DNA of 17,130 bases, from NCBI GenBank assembly GCA_964451255.1, contig CAYVHL010000016.1:1-17130 (forward strand). Reading direction: 5' to 3'. Positions 7,605 through 16,171 of the stretch are shown here, one piece after another. The position numbers and the translations under genes are program-made. Position 1 is the first letter of the stretch, and each line of letters begins with the position of its first letter. A model generated the notes under the pieces. It searched no databases. It worked only from the letters and a program-made list of their open reading frames with translations, and was not told the DNA's origin. This DNA is from JAHBTB01 sp964451255. GTDB taxonomy: Bacteria; Armatimonadota; Fimbriimonadia; Fimbriimonadales; Fimbriimonadaceae.

Positions 7605-8588
7605 CCACCCGCCAAGACGCCGCGCTCCCGGCTGTCCCGTGACGACCTTCTCGGGCTTTACCGCCAGATGGTCTTGACAGCAGCGTTTGAAGACAGGCTA
7701 TTGGCCGAGTCCCAGGCCGGCAACCTTCGAGGTTCGCTCCACTTGGCCAAGGGTCAGGAAGCCCTCCCCGCCGGTGCTTGTCGGGCCTTGCGCGCCGACG
7801 ACACGATCACGATGACCTATCGGGGCCACGGATATGCCCTCGCCAAGGGATGCGACCTGGGACGTGTGGCCGCCGAAATCCTTGGCCGACGCGAGGGCCT
7901 GAGCCGCGGCCAAGGCGGCAAGATGCACCTCTTCGACCCTGCCCACGGCGTCCTCGGGGCGAACGGCATAGTGGCGGGAGGCATCCCCACCTCGGTCGGC
8001 GCGGCCTGGAGCGCGAAGGTGCAAGCCAAAGACAATGTGGCCGTGACCGTCTTCGGAGATGGCGCCGTCAACCAGGGCGTCGCCATGGAGTGCTTCAACA
8101 TCGCCGCCTTATGGAGGCTGCCGGTCATCTTCCTTTGCGAAAACAACCTCTACGCCGAAATGACGCCGATCGACCGGAGCTCGGCCGAACCCGACCTGGC
8201 GAAGCGGTTTGCGAGCTTCGGGTTGACGACCTCGACATTTGACGGCAACGACGTGCTTGAAGTGTACGACCAGGTCGCCACAGCTGCTGCCGGATGCCGG
8301 TCTGGCAAAGGCCCCTACTTTTTGCAAGCGATGACCTATCGGACATCGGGGCACTACCAGCTTGACCCCGGCCTGGGATATCGGTCCAAACACGAGGTGC
8401 AGAAATGGGAGAAGGCGTCGCCCATCACGCGGTTCGCCGCTTGGCTCAAGAGCGAAGGACAGGCTGACGCCAGGGCTCTCAGGACATGTGGTCAGGCGGC
8501 GGAAGATGATGTGAAAGCCGCCTTCGAGTTCGCTTTGGGATCTCCCGATCCGGACTTGGACACGTTCCTGACCGGGGTGTTCGCGTGA
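7602..8588 (+). CDS. TPP-dependent 2-oxoacid dehydrogenase E1 component, alpha subunit
   Basis: This 328-residue protein matches the alpha subunit of heterotetrameric E1 enzymes (pyruvate, branched-chain and acetoin dehydrogenases). The thiamine diphosphate motif starts GDGAVNQG (152-159) and ends ENN at 180-182, with the family spacing. The N-terminal block RGSLHLAKGQEA and the block GQGGKMHLFD (104-112) are typical of the acetoin/pyruvate branch. E1 decarboxylates a 2-oxo substrate and hands the acyl group to lipoyl-E2 in the cytoplasm. The GTG at 7602 is chosen because it gives the family length. The frame is open to 7377, but that part is antisense to the membrane-protein gene. The stop overlaps the beta start as GTGA. 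No E2 or E3 is in the window, and the carbohydrate genes around it suggest a sugar-derived substrate rather than plain pyruvate. Confidence 0.92.
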   Translation: MPPAKTPRSRLSRDDLLGLYRQMVLTAAFEDRLLAESQAGNLRGSLHLAKGQEALPAGACRALRADDTITMTYRGHGYALAKGCDLGRVAAEILGRREGLSRGQGGKMHLFDPAHGVLGANGIVAGGIPTSVGAAWSAKVQAKDNVAVTVFGDGAVNQGVAMECFNIAALWRLPVIFLCENNLYAEMTPIDRSSAEPDLAKRFASFGLTTSTFDGNDVLEVYDQVATAAAGCRSGKGPYFLQAMTYRTSGHYQLDPGLGYRSKHEVQKWEKASPITRFAAWLKSEGQADARALRTCGQAAEDDVKAAFEFALGSPDPDLDTFLTGVFA

Positions 8589-9574
8589 GCTTGGCGGACG
8601 CGGTCGAGACGATGTCCTTTGGACAAGCGGTCAAGGCGGCCGTTGCCGAAGAGATGCGGCGGGATCCAAGCGTCGTCCTCATCGGCGAGGACGTCGCCCA
8701 CCACGGCGGTATGTTCCAGGTCACCAAGGGCCTGATGGAGGAGTTTGGCGACCGTAGGGTGGTTGACACGCCGATTTCGGAGTCCGCATTCGTCGGGATG
8801 GCGCTCGGCGCCGCCCTAACCGGCCTGCGACCGATCGTCGAACTGATGTTCTTTGACTTTGCACTCGTCGCGATGGATCAGCTCTTCAACCAGATCGCCA
8901 AGACGACCACGATGTCAGGCGGGTTGCCCGTTCCTCTGACGATCCGGACCCAAGGCGGGGGCTACAAGGGCGCCGCCGCCCAACACTCCCAGATGCTCGA
9001 GGCGCTGTTCCTCCATGTGCCCGGGATCAAAGTTGTCGCACCCAGCTCACCGGACGACGCCCATTCCCTGCTGCTCGCCTCGATCCGCGACGATAACCCG
9101 GTGCTCTTCATCGAACATAAGCAACTCTACGGCGTGTCCGGGCCGGTCGTGCAAGGTGAGGCCGCGAGCCTCGGCACGGCAAAGGTGGTGCGAGAGGGCC
9201 GTGACGCGACGATCGTCAGCTACTCCTACACGCTTCAACTGGCTTTGCAAGCCGCCGAATCCTTGGCAACCCAAGGTGTTGACGTCGAGGTCGTCGATGC
9301 GCGAACCCTCAATCCCTTGGATCTCCGCACAGTCGTAGATAGTGTCGCCAAGACCCACCATTTGGTTATCGCCCACGAAGGTCACCGACGATGCGGGTTC
9401 GGGGCCGACTTGGCCGCTCAGGTCCAGGAGGCCGTGTTTGACGAACTGGACGCACCTATCCTTCGGGCCTGCAACTTCGACGTGCCGGTGCCCTTTGCCA
9501 AGAACATGGAAGACGCCGTCCTGCCGTCGGGCAAATTGATTCAAGCCAAGGTCTTGGAGTGCCTCGGAAGATGA
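8585..9574 (+). CDS. TPP-dependent 2-oxoacid dehydrogenase E1 component, beta subunit
   Basis: This 329-residue protein completes the E1 alpha2-beta2 enzyme. It has GEDV (34-37), the DTPISE block with Glu66, which activates the thiamine ring, and the active-site His134 in AAQHSQ. The C-terminal transketolase domain (about 195-325) contains VVDARTLNPLD and a conserved AHEG. The start is a GTG sharing four bases with the alpha stop (GTGA), and the stop shares four bases with the following SDR start (ATGA). Translational coupling should give matched subunit amounts. The length is normal for the family (about 325). Substrate choice cannot be read from these motifs. It is most like acetoin or pyruvate dehydrogenase beta, but the operon context points to a sugar-derived 2-oxo acid or ketone. 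Confidence 0.92.
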   Translation: MSLADAVETMSFGQAVKAAVAEEMRRDPSVVLIGEDVAHHGGMFQVTKGLMEEFGDRRVVDTPISESAFVGMALGAALTGLRPIVELMFFDFALVAMDQLFNQIAKTTTMSGGLPVPLTIRTQGGGYKGAAAQHSQMLEALFLHVPGIKVVAPSSPDDAHSLLLASIRDDNPVLFIEHKQLYGVSGPVVQGEAASLGTAKVVREGRDATIVSYSYTLQLALQAAESLATQGVDVEVVDARTLNPLDLRTVVDSVAKTHHLVIAHEGHRRCGFGADLAAQVQEAVFDELDAPILRACNFDVPVPFAKNMEDAVLPSGKLIQAKVLECLGR

Positions 9575-10332
9575 CACTGGCGTGCCGAGTGGCCTTGGTG
9601 ACCGGCGCAGGACAGGGAATCGGGGCGGAGGTCGCCAGGAAACTATCTCAACTCGGCGCCACCGTCGCTTGCATCGACTTGAACATCGACATGGCCCTCG
9701 AGACAGCGAACGGCTTGAACGGCAAAGCGTACAGGGCCGACGTCGCCGATATCGACGGGCATGCAGGATTGATCGACCAGTTGGAACGTGACCTGGGCCC
9801 GGTCGACGGCCTGGTCAATGTGGCCGGTGTATGCCTGACCAAGCCGATCAAAGATGTCACGCCGGAGTCCTTCGGCCTGACATTTGACGTCAACGTCAAA
9901 GGGACGTTTTTCCTTGGACGGTCCTGTGCTGACCGAATGGTGGAACACGGCGGGGGTGCAGTGGTCAATATGGCCTCCGTCTCAGCGTTCTTGCCGAAAC
10001 TCGAGCAGATCGACTACGGCGCGTCGAAAGCTGCGGTAGTCAGCCTGACCAGGTCGATGGCGCTCGTCTACGCGGACAAAGGGGTTCGTTTCAATGCCGT
10101 CGCCCCCGGCATGATCGACACGCCCATGACCCAAGCCAACGCGGAAAACCGCGCACGGGCCAAAGGCACGTCCACCCAGGAACAACTGGAATTGCTCTTG
10201 AAAACCGTGCCCTTGGGCAGGGTCGGAACGCCCGAAGACGTAGCGAGCACGGTCGCATTCTTGCTGAGCAAGGAGGCGGCATACATCACCGGGCAGACGC
10301 TTGATGTCTGCGGTGGGACTTTGATGAGGTAA
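9571..10332 (+). CDS. SDR-family NAD(P)-dependent dehydrogenase
   Basis: This is a classical short-chain dehydrogenase of 253 residues. It has the cofactor loop TGAGQGIG (11-18), an acidic residue after beta-2 (CIDLN, Asp36) that favours NAD over NADP, NVAG (83-86), Asn108, Ser136, and the catalytic Tyr149-Lys153 (YGASK). It ends with the common AAYITGQTLDVCGG block. Such enzymes interconvert alcohols and ketones on sugars and sugar acids. In fucose or rhamnose oxidation, SDRs of this kind oxidise the free sugar or 2-keto-3-deoxy acids, but which reaction applies here is not shown. The ATG at 9571 overlaps the E1 beta stop (ATGA) and has GGAAG before it. An in-frame upstream start at 9559 is less likely. 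It is third in a five-gene operon and two bases before the VOC gene. Confidence 0.9.
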   Translation: MTLACRVALVTGAGQGIGAEVARKLSQLGATVACIDLNIDMALETANGLNGKAYRADVADIDGHAGLIDQLERDLGPVDGLVNVAGVCLTKPIKDVTPESFGLTFDVNVKGTFFLGRSCADRMVEHGGGAVVNMASVSAFLPKLEQIDYGASKAAVVSLTRSMALVYADKGVRFNAVAPGMIDTPMTQANAENRARAKGTSTQEQLELLLKTVPLGRVGTPEDVASTVAFLLSKEAAYITGQTLDVCGGTLMR

Positions 10333-10334
10333 CC

Positions 10335-10856
10335 ATGGCATTCAACGGCGTTTGGCACACAAGTTTCACGGTCGCTGACATGGACCGCTCCCTTGCCTTC
10401 TATTGCGGCATCCTGGGGCTCGAGGTCGCCCATCAACAGGTCCAGCATAACGAATACACCGCCAAACTCGTCGGCTATCCGGACGCCCATCTCAAGGTGG
10501 CTATGCTTCGGATTCCGAATGCTTTTGCGGGCCCATCGAACCACCATCTGGAACTAGTCGAATACATCCACCCCCGTGGCGAACCTACCGACGTAGCGAC
10601 GAACCGTCCAGGTTCGCCGCATTTGTGCTTCGTGACCGACGACATCCATTCGGATTACGACCGGATGGCCGCAGCCGGTGTGCGGTTCAAAGCACCGGCG
10701 CCGATCGAGATCGTCGCCGGTGTGAACCAAGGCGGCTACACGGTCTACTTCCTTGACCCGGACGGTATCACGTTGGAGATGTCACAGCCTCCTCCAGGTC
10801 GCCCGTGGGGGACAGTTGGCGGCGTCGAGATCCATAAACCCGATGACCCCGCTTAG
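10335..10856 (+). CDS. VOC-fold (glyoxalase / dioxygenase superfamily) metalloprotein
   Basis: This 173-residue protein has two paired beta-alpha-beta-beta-beta modules. The likely metal ligands are His8 (VWHTSF), Glu73 or Glu76 (HHLELVEY), His96 (SPHLCF) and Glu148 (DGITLEM), with the typical DPDG turn at 141-144. VOC proteins include glyoxalase I, methylmalonyl-CoA epimerase and ring-cleaving dioxygenases. In a sugar-oxidation operon, an epimerase or isomerase of a 2-oxo or enediol intermediate, or removal of a reactive dicarbonyl by-product, would fit, but neither is shown. A good ribosome site, GAGG, precedes the ATG by six bases. It starts two bases after the SDR stop, and its 3' end overlaps the next gene by 14 bases. 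Confidence 0.8.
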   Translation: MAFNGVWHTSFTVADMDRSLAFYCGILGLEVAHQQVQHNEYTAKLVGYPDAHLKVAMLRIPNAFAGPSNHHLELVEYIHPRGEPTDVATNRPGSPHLCFVTDDIHSDYDRMAAAGVRFKAPAPIEIVAGVNQGGYTVYFLDPDGITLEMSQPPPGRPWGTVGGVEIHKPDDPA

Positions 10857-11934
10857 GCAACACCCTGACCTTTCGGTTGACTCGTTACCAATCAAGATCA
10901 TTGGGGCGGGTGGAATCGTCCGCCACTCTCACCTTCCTGCCTACGCGATGTGCGGTTGGACAGTCGAATCCATTTACGACATCGACAGGACGAGGGCGGC
11001 AGACCTAGCTGAGCGGCACGGGATCAAACGCCTGCCAAAGAGCATAGCGGAGGTCGTCGAGGAAGGGCCCCAAAGGTGCGTCTACGACCTCGCCACACCG
11101 GCGGTGGAAGCGGCCGGAATCCTCTCCCAGTTGCCCGACGAGTCGTTCGTCCTCATGCAGAAACCCATGGGTGAAGATTTGATCCAGGCTCACGCAATCC
11201 GAGAGGTGTGTCTAGCCAAACGGTTGCAAACGTCTGTCAACTTCCAATTGCGGTACGCCCCCTACACTTTGGCCGCCCGAGACGCTTTGGCCCAAGGCCT
11301 CCTTGGTGACCTGGTCGAGGTAGACATCAAAGTCGACGTGAACACACCCTGGGCGATCTGGCCATTTCTGGAACGTTCGCCGCGCATGGAGATCGTGTAC
11401 CACTCGATTCACTACCTGGACCTCGTGCGGGCCCTGCTCGGCGAGCCGAAGTGGGTGAAGGCCACAACACACAGGCACCCGGCAAGCCCAAAGCTCCACT
11501 CGAGCCGCTCAGCCGTACTGATGGATTTCGGCATATCGGAGCAAGGGCACCAAAGGCGAGCCCAAGTCGTCACTTTCCACGCCCATGACCACGGCCCGAA
11601 GCACCAGATCAGCAGGGTCGAGTTGATGGGCACGAAAGGTGGCGCCGTCTTCCAGCTCGGGTTGAACATGGACTATCCGAACGGCGGGCCGGATTGGCTG
11701 GAGATTGACATCGGCCAAGGTTGGCAGGCCGTCCCGCTCGAAGGCAGTTGGTTTCCCCACGCCTTTCGGGGCCCGATGGCGGCGATGATGCGATGGGCGG
11801 CCGACCCAGCCGCCGTACCTGAGACGCACTTTGAAGACGCGTTCAAGACCATGGCGATGGTTGAGGCTGCCTACCAGGACGCGGCGACTCCGGGCGTCGA
11901 TCCGTCGGCGTTCTATCCTACTGACAGGCCATAA
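10843..11934 (+). CDS. Gfo/Idh/MocA-family dehydrogenase
   Basis: This 363-residue protein has an N-terminal Rossmann fold with GAGGIVRHSH (21-30) and the C-terminal mixed alpha/beta domain of glucose-fructose and inositol dehydrogenases. The usual EKP motif appears as QKPMG, with Lys107 kept and the Glu replaced by Gln. The active-site His region reads VYHSIHYLD (186-193), with His187 and His190. Family members oxidise sugars or cyclitols to lactones or ketoses with NAD(P). Paired with the lactonase encoded on the other strand, oxidation of a pyranose to a lactone is a reasonable guess. The ATG at 10843 lies inside the end of the VOC gene (14-base overlap). An ATG at 10753 would overlap the VOC gene much further. 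The gene's last 22 bases are also antisense to the end of the lactonase gene. Confidence 0.87.
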   Translation: MTPLRQHPDLSVDSLPIKIIGAGGIVRHSHLPAYAMCGWTVESIYDIDRTRAADLAERHGIKRLPKSIAEVVEEGPQRCVYDLATPAVEAAGILSQLPDESFVLMQKPMGEDLIQAHAIREVCLAKRLQTSVNFQLRYAPYTLAARDALAQGLLGDLVEVDIKVDVNTPWAIWPFLERSPRMEIVYHSIHYLDLVRALLGEPKWVKATTHRHPASPKLHSSRSAVLMDFGISEQGHQRRAQVVTFHAHDHGPKHQISRVELMGTKGGAVFQLGLNMDYPNGGPDWLEIDIGQGWQAVPLEGSWFPHAFRGPMAAMMRWAADPAAVPETHFEDAFKTMAMVEAAYQDAATPGVDPSAFYPTDRP

Positions 11935-12746
11935 AACTGGACTGCGTTGGCGCCCAAGACCCTCTGGCGGTCTTGGGGAGTCAGGGCAGACAAGCACGTC
12001 TCCAGTGCCCCGACCGTCCTGCCGTAGTCCCCGGCCGGGACGCACACCGGCCAATCCGAACCGATCATGCAACGCTTCGGGCCGAAGCATTCCAACACGT
12101 GCTCGACGTAGGGCCGAAGTGTGTCCGCGTCCCAAGTGTCCCAGCGTGCCTCAAAGGCCAATCCGGAGACCTTGCACCAGACGTGCGGCACCATCGCCAA
12201 CGCACGGATGTCTGACGCCCAAGGCTCCCATTGCCCGTCACACACCCGTGGTTTAGCGCAGTGGTCGAGCACCATCGGCACCTCGACCTTCTCCGCGAAA
12301 CGTCGAGCTTCGACCAATTGGTCGGCATAGATCAAGATGTCATAAGTTAGCCCCATCGAGGCCAAGTGACGGACTCCCCGACGAAACTCTGGCCTGTCCA
12401 AGAACCCGGCTGGCTGGCCTTGGGCGTTTTCTCGGACTCCCACGAATTTGGGGTGTGGAGCCCACTCCGCAAGCTGGTCGTGCAAGTCAGGGGCGCACAA
12501 ATCGACCCACCCCACGACACCGAGGATCTCAGCGGCTCCGTCGGCCAATCCAAGCAAGAACGCAGTCTCTAGCGTCGTAGACCTTGCCTGGACCGCCACC
12601 GTCCCCGCATACCCGGCGGCGGCAAGAGAAGGCGCCAAGTCAGGGGGCAGGAAATCCCGACGTATGGCCGCCATGTCATCCGACAACCACGAGAACTCAG
12701 GAAGCTCGTAATGCCAGAAGTGCTGGTGGGCGTCGACCTTGGGCAC
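11913..12746 (-). CDS. Amidohydrolase-family sugar lactonase (COG3618, fuconolactonase/rhamnonolactonase-like)
   Basis: This 277-residue TIM-barrel hydrolase has HQH (7-9) after the first strand, GVREN near 103-107, LDHCAKP with His162, and the last-strand Asp231 in GSDWPVC. These are hallmarks of the amidohydrolase-2 group that includes L-fuconolactone hydrolase, L-rhamnono-1,4-lactonase and 2-pyrone-4,6-dicarboxylate hydrolase. It probably opens an aldonolactone to the sugar acid in the cytoplasm. The start is a GTG three bases after the permease stop, with GGGGA about eight bases upstream, so it is the last gene of the importer operon. Its 3' end overlaps the dehydrogenase gene on the other strand by 22 bases. 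The lactonase role is well supported by the family. The exact sugar is not known. Confidence 0.85.
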   Translation of the reverse strand: MPKVDAHQHFWHYELPEFSWLSDDMAAIRRDFLPPDLAPSLAAAGYAGTVAVQARSTTLETAFLLGLADGAAEILGVVGWVDLCAPDLHDQLAEWAPHPKFVGVRENAQGQPAGFLDRPEFRRGVRHLASMGLTYDILIYADQLVEARRFAEKVEVPMVLDHCAKPRVCDGQWEPWASDIRALAMVPHVWCKVSGLAFEARWDTWDADTLRPYVEHVLECFGPKRCMIGSDWPVCVPAGDYGRTVGALETCLSALTPQDRQRVLGANAVQFYGLSVG

Positions 12747-12749
12747 CGG

Positions 12750-13712
12750 TCAGTCCCCGCTCATCGCCGCCGCACGTGCGAGACGCCATCGATCAAGAGC
12801 AACCGCTGTCAAGATGATCGCGCCGGTCACGATCTCCTGGACCCAGTTCGGCCAGCCGAGCTGAGACCCGCCGGAGTCGATGGTCGTCATGATGAACGCG
12901 CCGATCAACGAACCGAAGATCGACCCTTCTCCTCCGTTCAGAGACGCGCCGCCGATGACCACGGCGGCGATCACGGTCAGTTCCAATCCGACCGCCACGG
13001 TCGGGTCGCCGACGGTCAGTCGTGAAAACTGCGCGAGGCCGGCAAGCCCGAAGCACAACCCAGAGAGACCGAACACCCACACTTTGACCCGGTCCGTGTT
13101 CACACCGCACATGCGGGCGGTCGCCTCGTTCGAGCCCGTCGCCACGACGTGCCGACCGAAGACCGAGGAGTTCAGCACCCAATGCGCGACGATCCCGAGC
13201 GCTATCACCAGCCATCCTCCGATCGGCAACAACTGCCACTTGCGGTCGGGCGGCAATGCCGCCGTCAGGTTGCCGAGCCAGGTCATCGGCGCGTCGATCT
13301 TCTGCTCGTTGGCCAGACCCTTGGCGACGCCTCTGAAGCCCAAGAGGGTAGCCAAAGTGACGATGAACGAGTTGACCTTCAGGCCGGTGGTCAAGACGCC
13401 GTTGACAAAGCCGCAGACGATGCCGATCATGACCCCGTAGAAGGCCGCCGTCAACGGCGGCTGGCCCATTTTGAGCGCGAACGCGATGGTGACGGTGACG
13501 AGCGCGACCAACGATCCGACCGACAAGTCGATCGCGCCGGTGATGATGATGAAGGTCATCCCGATGGAGGCGAACCCGTTGATCACGGTCTGTCGGATGA
13601 TCGTCTCAAAGTTTTGGGCGGTCGGAAACGATTTGGGGAGGGCGATGCTGAAGATCACGAACAGGGCGATCCAGACCAGCACCAGTCCAAGACTCTTGCG
13701 CCAGTTCTTCAT
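12750..13712 (-). CDS. Sugar ABC transporter permease (RbsC-like)
   Basis: This 320-residue inner-membrane protein has eight to ten hydrophobic helices and the RbsC-family signature ITGAIDLSVGS (57-67), with a second block ATGSNEATARMCGVN near two-thirds of its length that contacts the ATPase. It likely works as a homodimer, since only one permease gene is present. The ATG at 13712 is preferred because it overlaps the ATPase stop as ATGA. Another ATG at 13727 adds five residues. It lies between the ATPase and lactonase genes on the same strand. The family moves pentoses, hexoses, inositol and autoinducer-2, so the cargo is not fixed by sequence. Confidence 0.92.
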   Translation of the reverse strand: MKNWRKSLGLVLVWIALFVIFSIALPKSFPTAQNFETIIRQTVINGFASIGMTFIIITGAIDLSVGSLVALVTVTIAFALKMGQPPLTAAFYGVMIGIVCGFVNGVLTTGLKVNSFIVTLATLLGFRGVAKGLANEQKIDAPMTWLGNLTAALPPDRKWQLLPIGGWLVIALGIVAHWVLNSSVFGRHVVATGSNEATARMCGVNTDRVKVWVFGLSGLCFGLAGLAQFSRLTVGDPTVAVGLELTVIAAVVIGGASLNGGEGSIFGSLIGAFIMTTIDSGGSQLGWPNWVQEIVTGAIILTAVALDRWRLARAAAMSGD

Positions 13713-15157
13713 GCCCCGGTGCACCATCCAAGGAGCTCTTGCTCAGTCGTCATTCGCGCGTCCAACACAGCCACCACTTCGCCCCGCCGAAACACGGCGA
13801 TCCTGTCGCACAGCCCCAGCAACTCAGGAATATAGCTGCTTACCATGAGCACAGCCTTGCCCTCGCAGGCCGCCTTGTCTATCGTCTTATAGATTTCCGC
13901 CTTGCTTCCCACGTCGATCCCTCTCGTCGGTTCGTCCAGCAACCAGACGTCAGACTCTTGGTCGAAGAGCCGCCCGATGGCGACCTTTTGCTGGTTGCCG
14001 CCGCTCAGTGAGTTGACGGCTTGCCAGGGCGAGCGGCATTTGACGTTGAGCGCCTGGACCGCCGCTTCCGTGCGGACGCGCAAATCCGACTCGCTCACCC
14101 GCACCCGGCCGGGCCGCGGCATCGTCAGGTTGTCGGCGATGCTCATCGCCTGAGCCAACCCTTCTGTCTTCCGGTCTTCGCTCACCATCCCCGCCCAGGG
14201 CCAGCCGACACGGTGTCCGGACCGGGCAGAGACTCGGCCCGACCGGATCTTGTCCAAGCCGAAGACGCAACGGACAAACTCGGTACGGCCCGAGCCGTTC
14301 AGCCCCGCGAGGCCAAGGACTTCCCCGGCGTGGAGTCGCAGGTCCACCCCGACCGGTAGTTTTGGACCGCTCAGCCCTTTGGCTTCGAACACGGCCTCAC
14401 CAGGAGTCCTGTCCGAACGGGAGTAGATATGGCCGACCTCACGCCCGGCCATGATGCTTGCCATCGCGCCGGTGTCGGTGTCCGCGACATCGACGTGCCC
14501 GACTACGAGGCTGTCACGCAAGAACGTCGCCCGGTCGCAGACCTCCTTCACCTCGTCTAGGAAGTGCGAGATGTAGACCACCCCCTTACCGAGCGCGACC
14601 AACCTGCGGATGACGATGAACAGGTTCGCGACGTCTTTCCTTCCCAGGCTCGAAGTCGGCTCGTCAAAGAGCACGATGCGCGCGTCCGACATCAGGGCCC
14701 GGGCGATCTCGACGATCTGCCGTTGGGCAGGGGACAAGGTGAGAAGCAGGCGCCAAGGCGCCAAGTCTCCCTCGCCAAGGGTCTGTAAGTGCGTGGTCGC
14801 CTCGGCTTCCATCGCCCGCCGGTCGAGCATCGCCGCCCTGCGCTTCTCTTGGCCAAGGAAGATGTTCTCGGCGACAGTCAGGTGGGGGCAGACCGCCAGT
14901 TCCTGGTGGACAAGGGCGACGCCCGCTTGACGCGCGTCTTTGGCGCTGCGCGGAGCATAGGGCGAACCACCGAGTGTCATCGCACCGGCGTCCGGGCGTT
15001 CCTCGCCATGGATGACGCGCATAAGGGTGCTCTTGCCGCTCCCGTTTTCACCGACCAGCGCGTGGACTTCGCCCGCCTCGACGTCAAAGTCCACGCCGTC
15101 CAACGCCCGGTTGGCGCCGAACGACTTGCTGATGCCCCTAGCCTCCAGCAACGCCAT
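13709..15157 (-). CDS. Sugar ABC transporter ATP-binding protein with two ABC domains (RbsA/MglA-like)
   Basis: This 482-residue protein contains two fused nucleotide-binding domains. In the first are Walker A GENGSGKST (36-44), Q-loop Gln85, a signature altered to LSPAQ (141-145), Walker B with DEPTS (165-169) and His198. In the second are a degenerate Walker A GLNGSGRT (285-292, Arg instead of Lys), a good signature LSGGNQQ (384-390) and DEPTRGID (408-415). One good and one poor site is normal for RbsA, MglA and XylG, and powers import of monosaccharides. It is slightly shorter than the usual 495-510 residues. The start is an ATG six bases after the binding-protein stop, and the stop overlaps the permease start. 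Confidence 0.95.
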   Translation of the reverse strand: MALLEARGISKSFGANRALDGVDFDVEAGEVHALVGENGSGKSTLMRVIHGEERPDAGAMTLGGSPYAPRSAKDARQAGVALVHQELAVCPHLTVAENIFLGQEKRRAAMLDRRAMEAEATTHLQTLGEGDLAPWRLLLTLSPAQRQIVEIARALMSDARIVLFDEPTSSLGRKDVANLFIVIRRLVALGKGVVYISHFLDEVKEVCDRATFLRDSLVVGHVDVADTDTGAMASIMAGREVGHIYSRSDRTPGEAVFEAKGLSGPKLPVGVDLRLHAGEVLGLAGLNGSGRTEFVRCVFGLDKIRSGRVSARSGHRVGWPWAGMVSEDRKTEGLAQAMSIADNLTMPRPGRVRVSESDLRVRTEAAVQALNVKCRSPWQAVNSLSGGNQQKVAIGRLFDQESDVWLLDEPTRGIDVGSKAEIYKTIDKAACEGKAVLMVSSYIPELLGLCDRIAVFRRGEVVAVLDARMTTEQELLGWCTGA

Positions 15158-15163
15158 GCGTCT

Positions 15164-16156
15164 TCAGAGCTTGGGATGGAGCAGGTCGTGGATCTCCGGC
15201 GTGTTGAGGTTCTCCTTGTCCACGACGGCCGCCCCGGTGTCGATGCGCTTGTCCACCTTCTCTCCCTTGATGTGGGCGACAAGGCTCTTGATCGACAGGT
15301 AGCCCATTTTCACCGGGTTCTGGACGACCAGGCCGTCGATCTCGCCTTTTTCTAGTCCGGCCAAGAGCTGGTCGCTCGAATCAAAGCCGACAAATCTGAT
15401 TTTCCCGGCCAAGCCGTCGGTCTCCAGCGCCCGCAGCATGCCGAAAGCGCTGGATTCGTTCGGACAGAAGATGCCATTCACGTTCTTGAACCGTTGGAGC
15501 AGGTTTTCCGACGCGGCCTGCGCCGATTCGACCGACGCGCCCGCGTGCTGGTTGTCGCTGATCATCGTGATGCCCGGGAACTTCTTCATCGCTTCCATGA
15601 AGCCGTCCTCGCGCTCCATAGTGCTCGCCGAGCCTTCCTGGTAGCGCAACAGGATGACGTTGCCCTTTCCGTTCAGGAGTTGCCCCAGCTTCTCTCCCCC
15701 CAACGCTCCCGCCTTTTTGTTGTCCGTGGCCACATAGCTGACGGTGTCGACGTCGTTGAGACCGGAGTCGAAGATGAGGACCGGAATCCCCGCCGCTTGG
15801 GCGTCCATGACGGGTTGGCGCAGGGCGTTGTTGTCCAATGGGGCCAGGCAGATGCCATCGACTTTCTTGGTGATGAAGTTCTCGACGACGGTGATCTGTC
15901 CGTCCTTGTCGTCCTCCTTCAACGGGCCCTTCCAGATCAGGTTCACCCCGAGTTCATCGGCCGCCTTCTGCGCGCCCGCCTGGACGGACTTCCAGTAGAC
16001 GTGCTCCGTCCCCTTGGGGATCATCGCGACGGTGAGCTTGCCCTTTGCTTCGCCCGGCTTCGCCTCGCCCGAGGAAGAAGTGGCCGGCGGCTGGCAGGCG
16101 GTCAGGAACAGGCTGGCGATTCCGACGACCGCCAGAGGCAATGCGAGCCTTTTCAT
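15164..16156 (-). CDS. Sugar ABC transporter substrate-binding lipoprotein (RbsB-like)
   Basis: This 330-residue protein begins with a lipoprotein signal peptide: MKR, a hydrophobic core, and the lipobox LTAC with Cys21. A Ser/Gly/Lys-rich linker (about 25-40) leads into a type I periplasmic binding fold. KLTVAMIPKGTEHVYWKSV is the typical first strand and ligand-loop region, and DGICLAPLDNNAL and GFDSSDQLL are typical family blocks. It captures the substrate outside the cytoplasmic membrane for the importer. The ATG at 16156 gives a perfect signal peptide. An ATG at 16198 would add 14 polar residues and spoil it. It is the first gene of the importer operon, divergent from the creatininase-like gene with 118 bases between starts. 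The ligand is not deducible. Confidence 0.93.
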   Translation of the reverse strand: MKRLALPLAVVGIASLFLTACQPPATSSSGEAKPGEAKGKLTVAMIPKGTEHVYWKSVQAGAQKAADELGVNLIWKGPLKEDDKDGQITVVENFITKKVDGICLAPLDNNALRQPVMDAQAAGIPVLIFDSGLNDVDTVSYVATDNKKAGALGGEKLGQLLNGKGNVILLRYQEGSASTMEREDGFMEAMKKFPGITMISDNQHAGASVESAQAASENLLQRFKNVNGIFCPNESSAFGMLRALETDGLAGKIRFVGFDSSDQLLAGLEKGEIDGLVVQNPVKMGYLSIKSLVAHIKGEKVDKRIDTGAAVVDKENLNTPEIHDLLHPKL

Positions 16157-16171
16157 GGTTCGGCCAGTTTG

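Noticed and set aside
12880..13848. Several plus-strand open frames antisense to the permease and ATPase genes
   Set aside because: They are codon-position shadows of strong coding genes, with low-complexity translations and no motifs.
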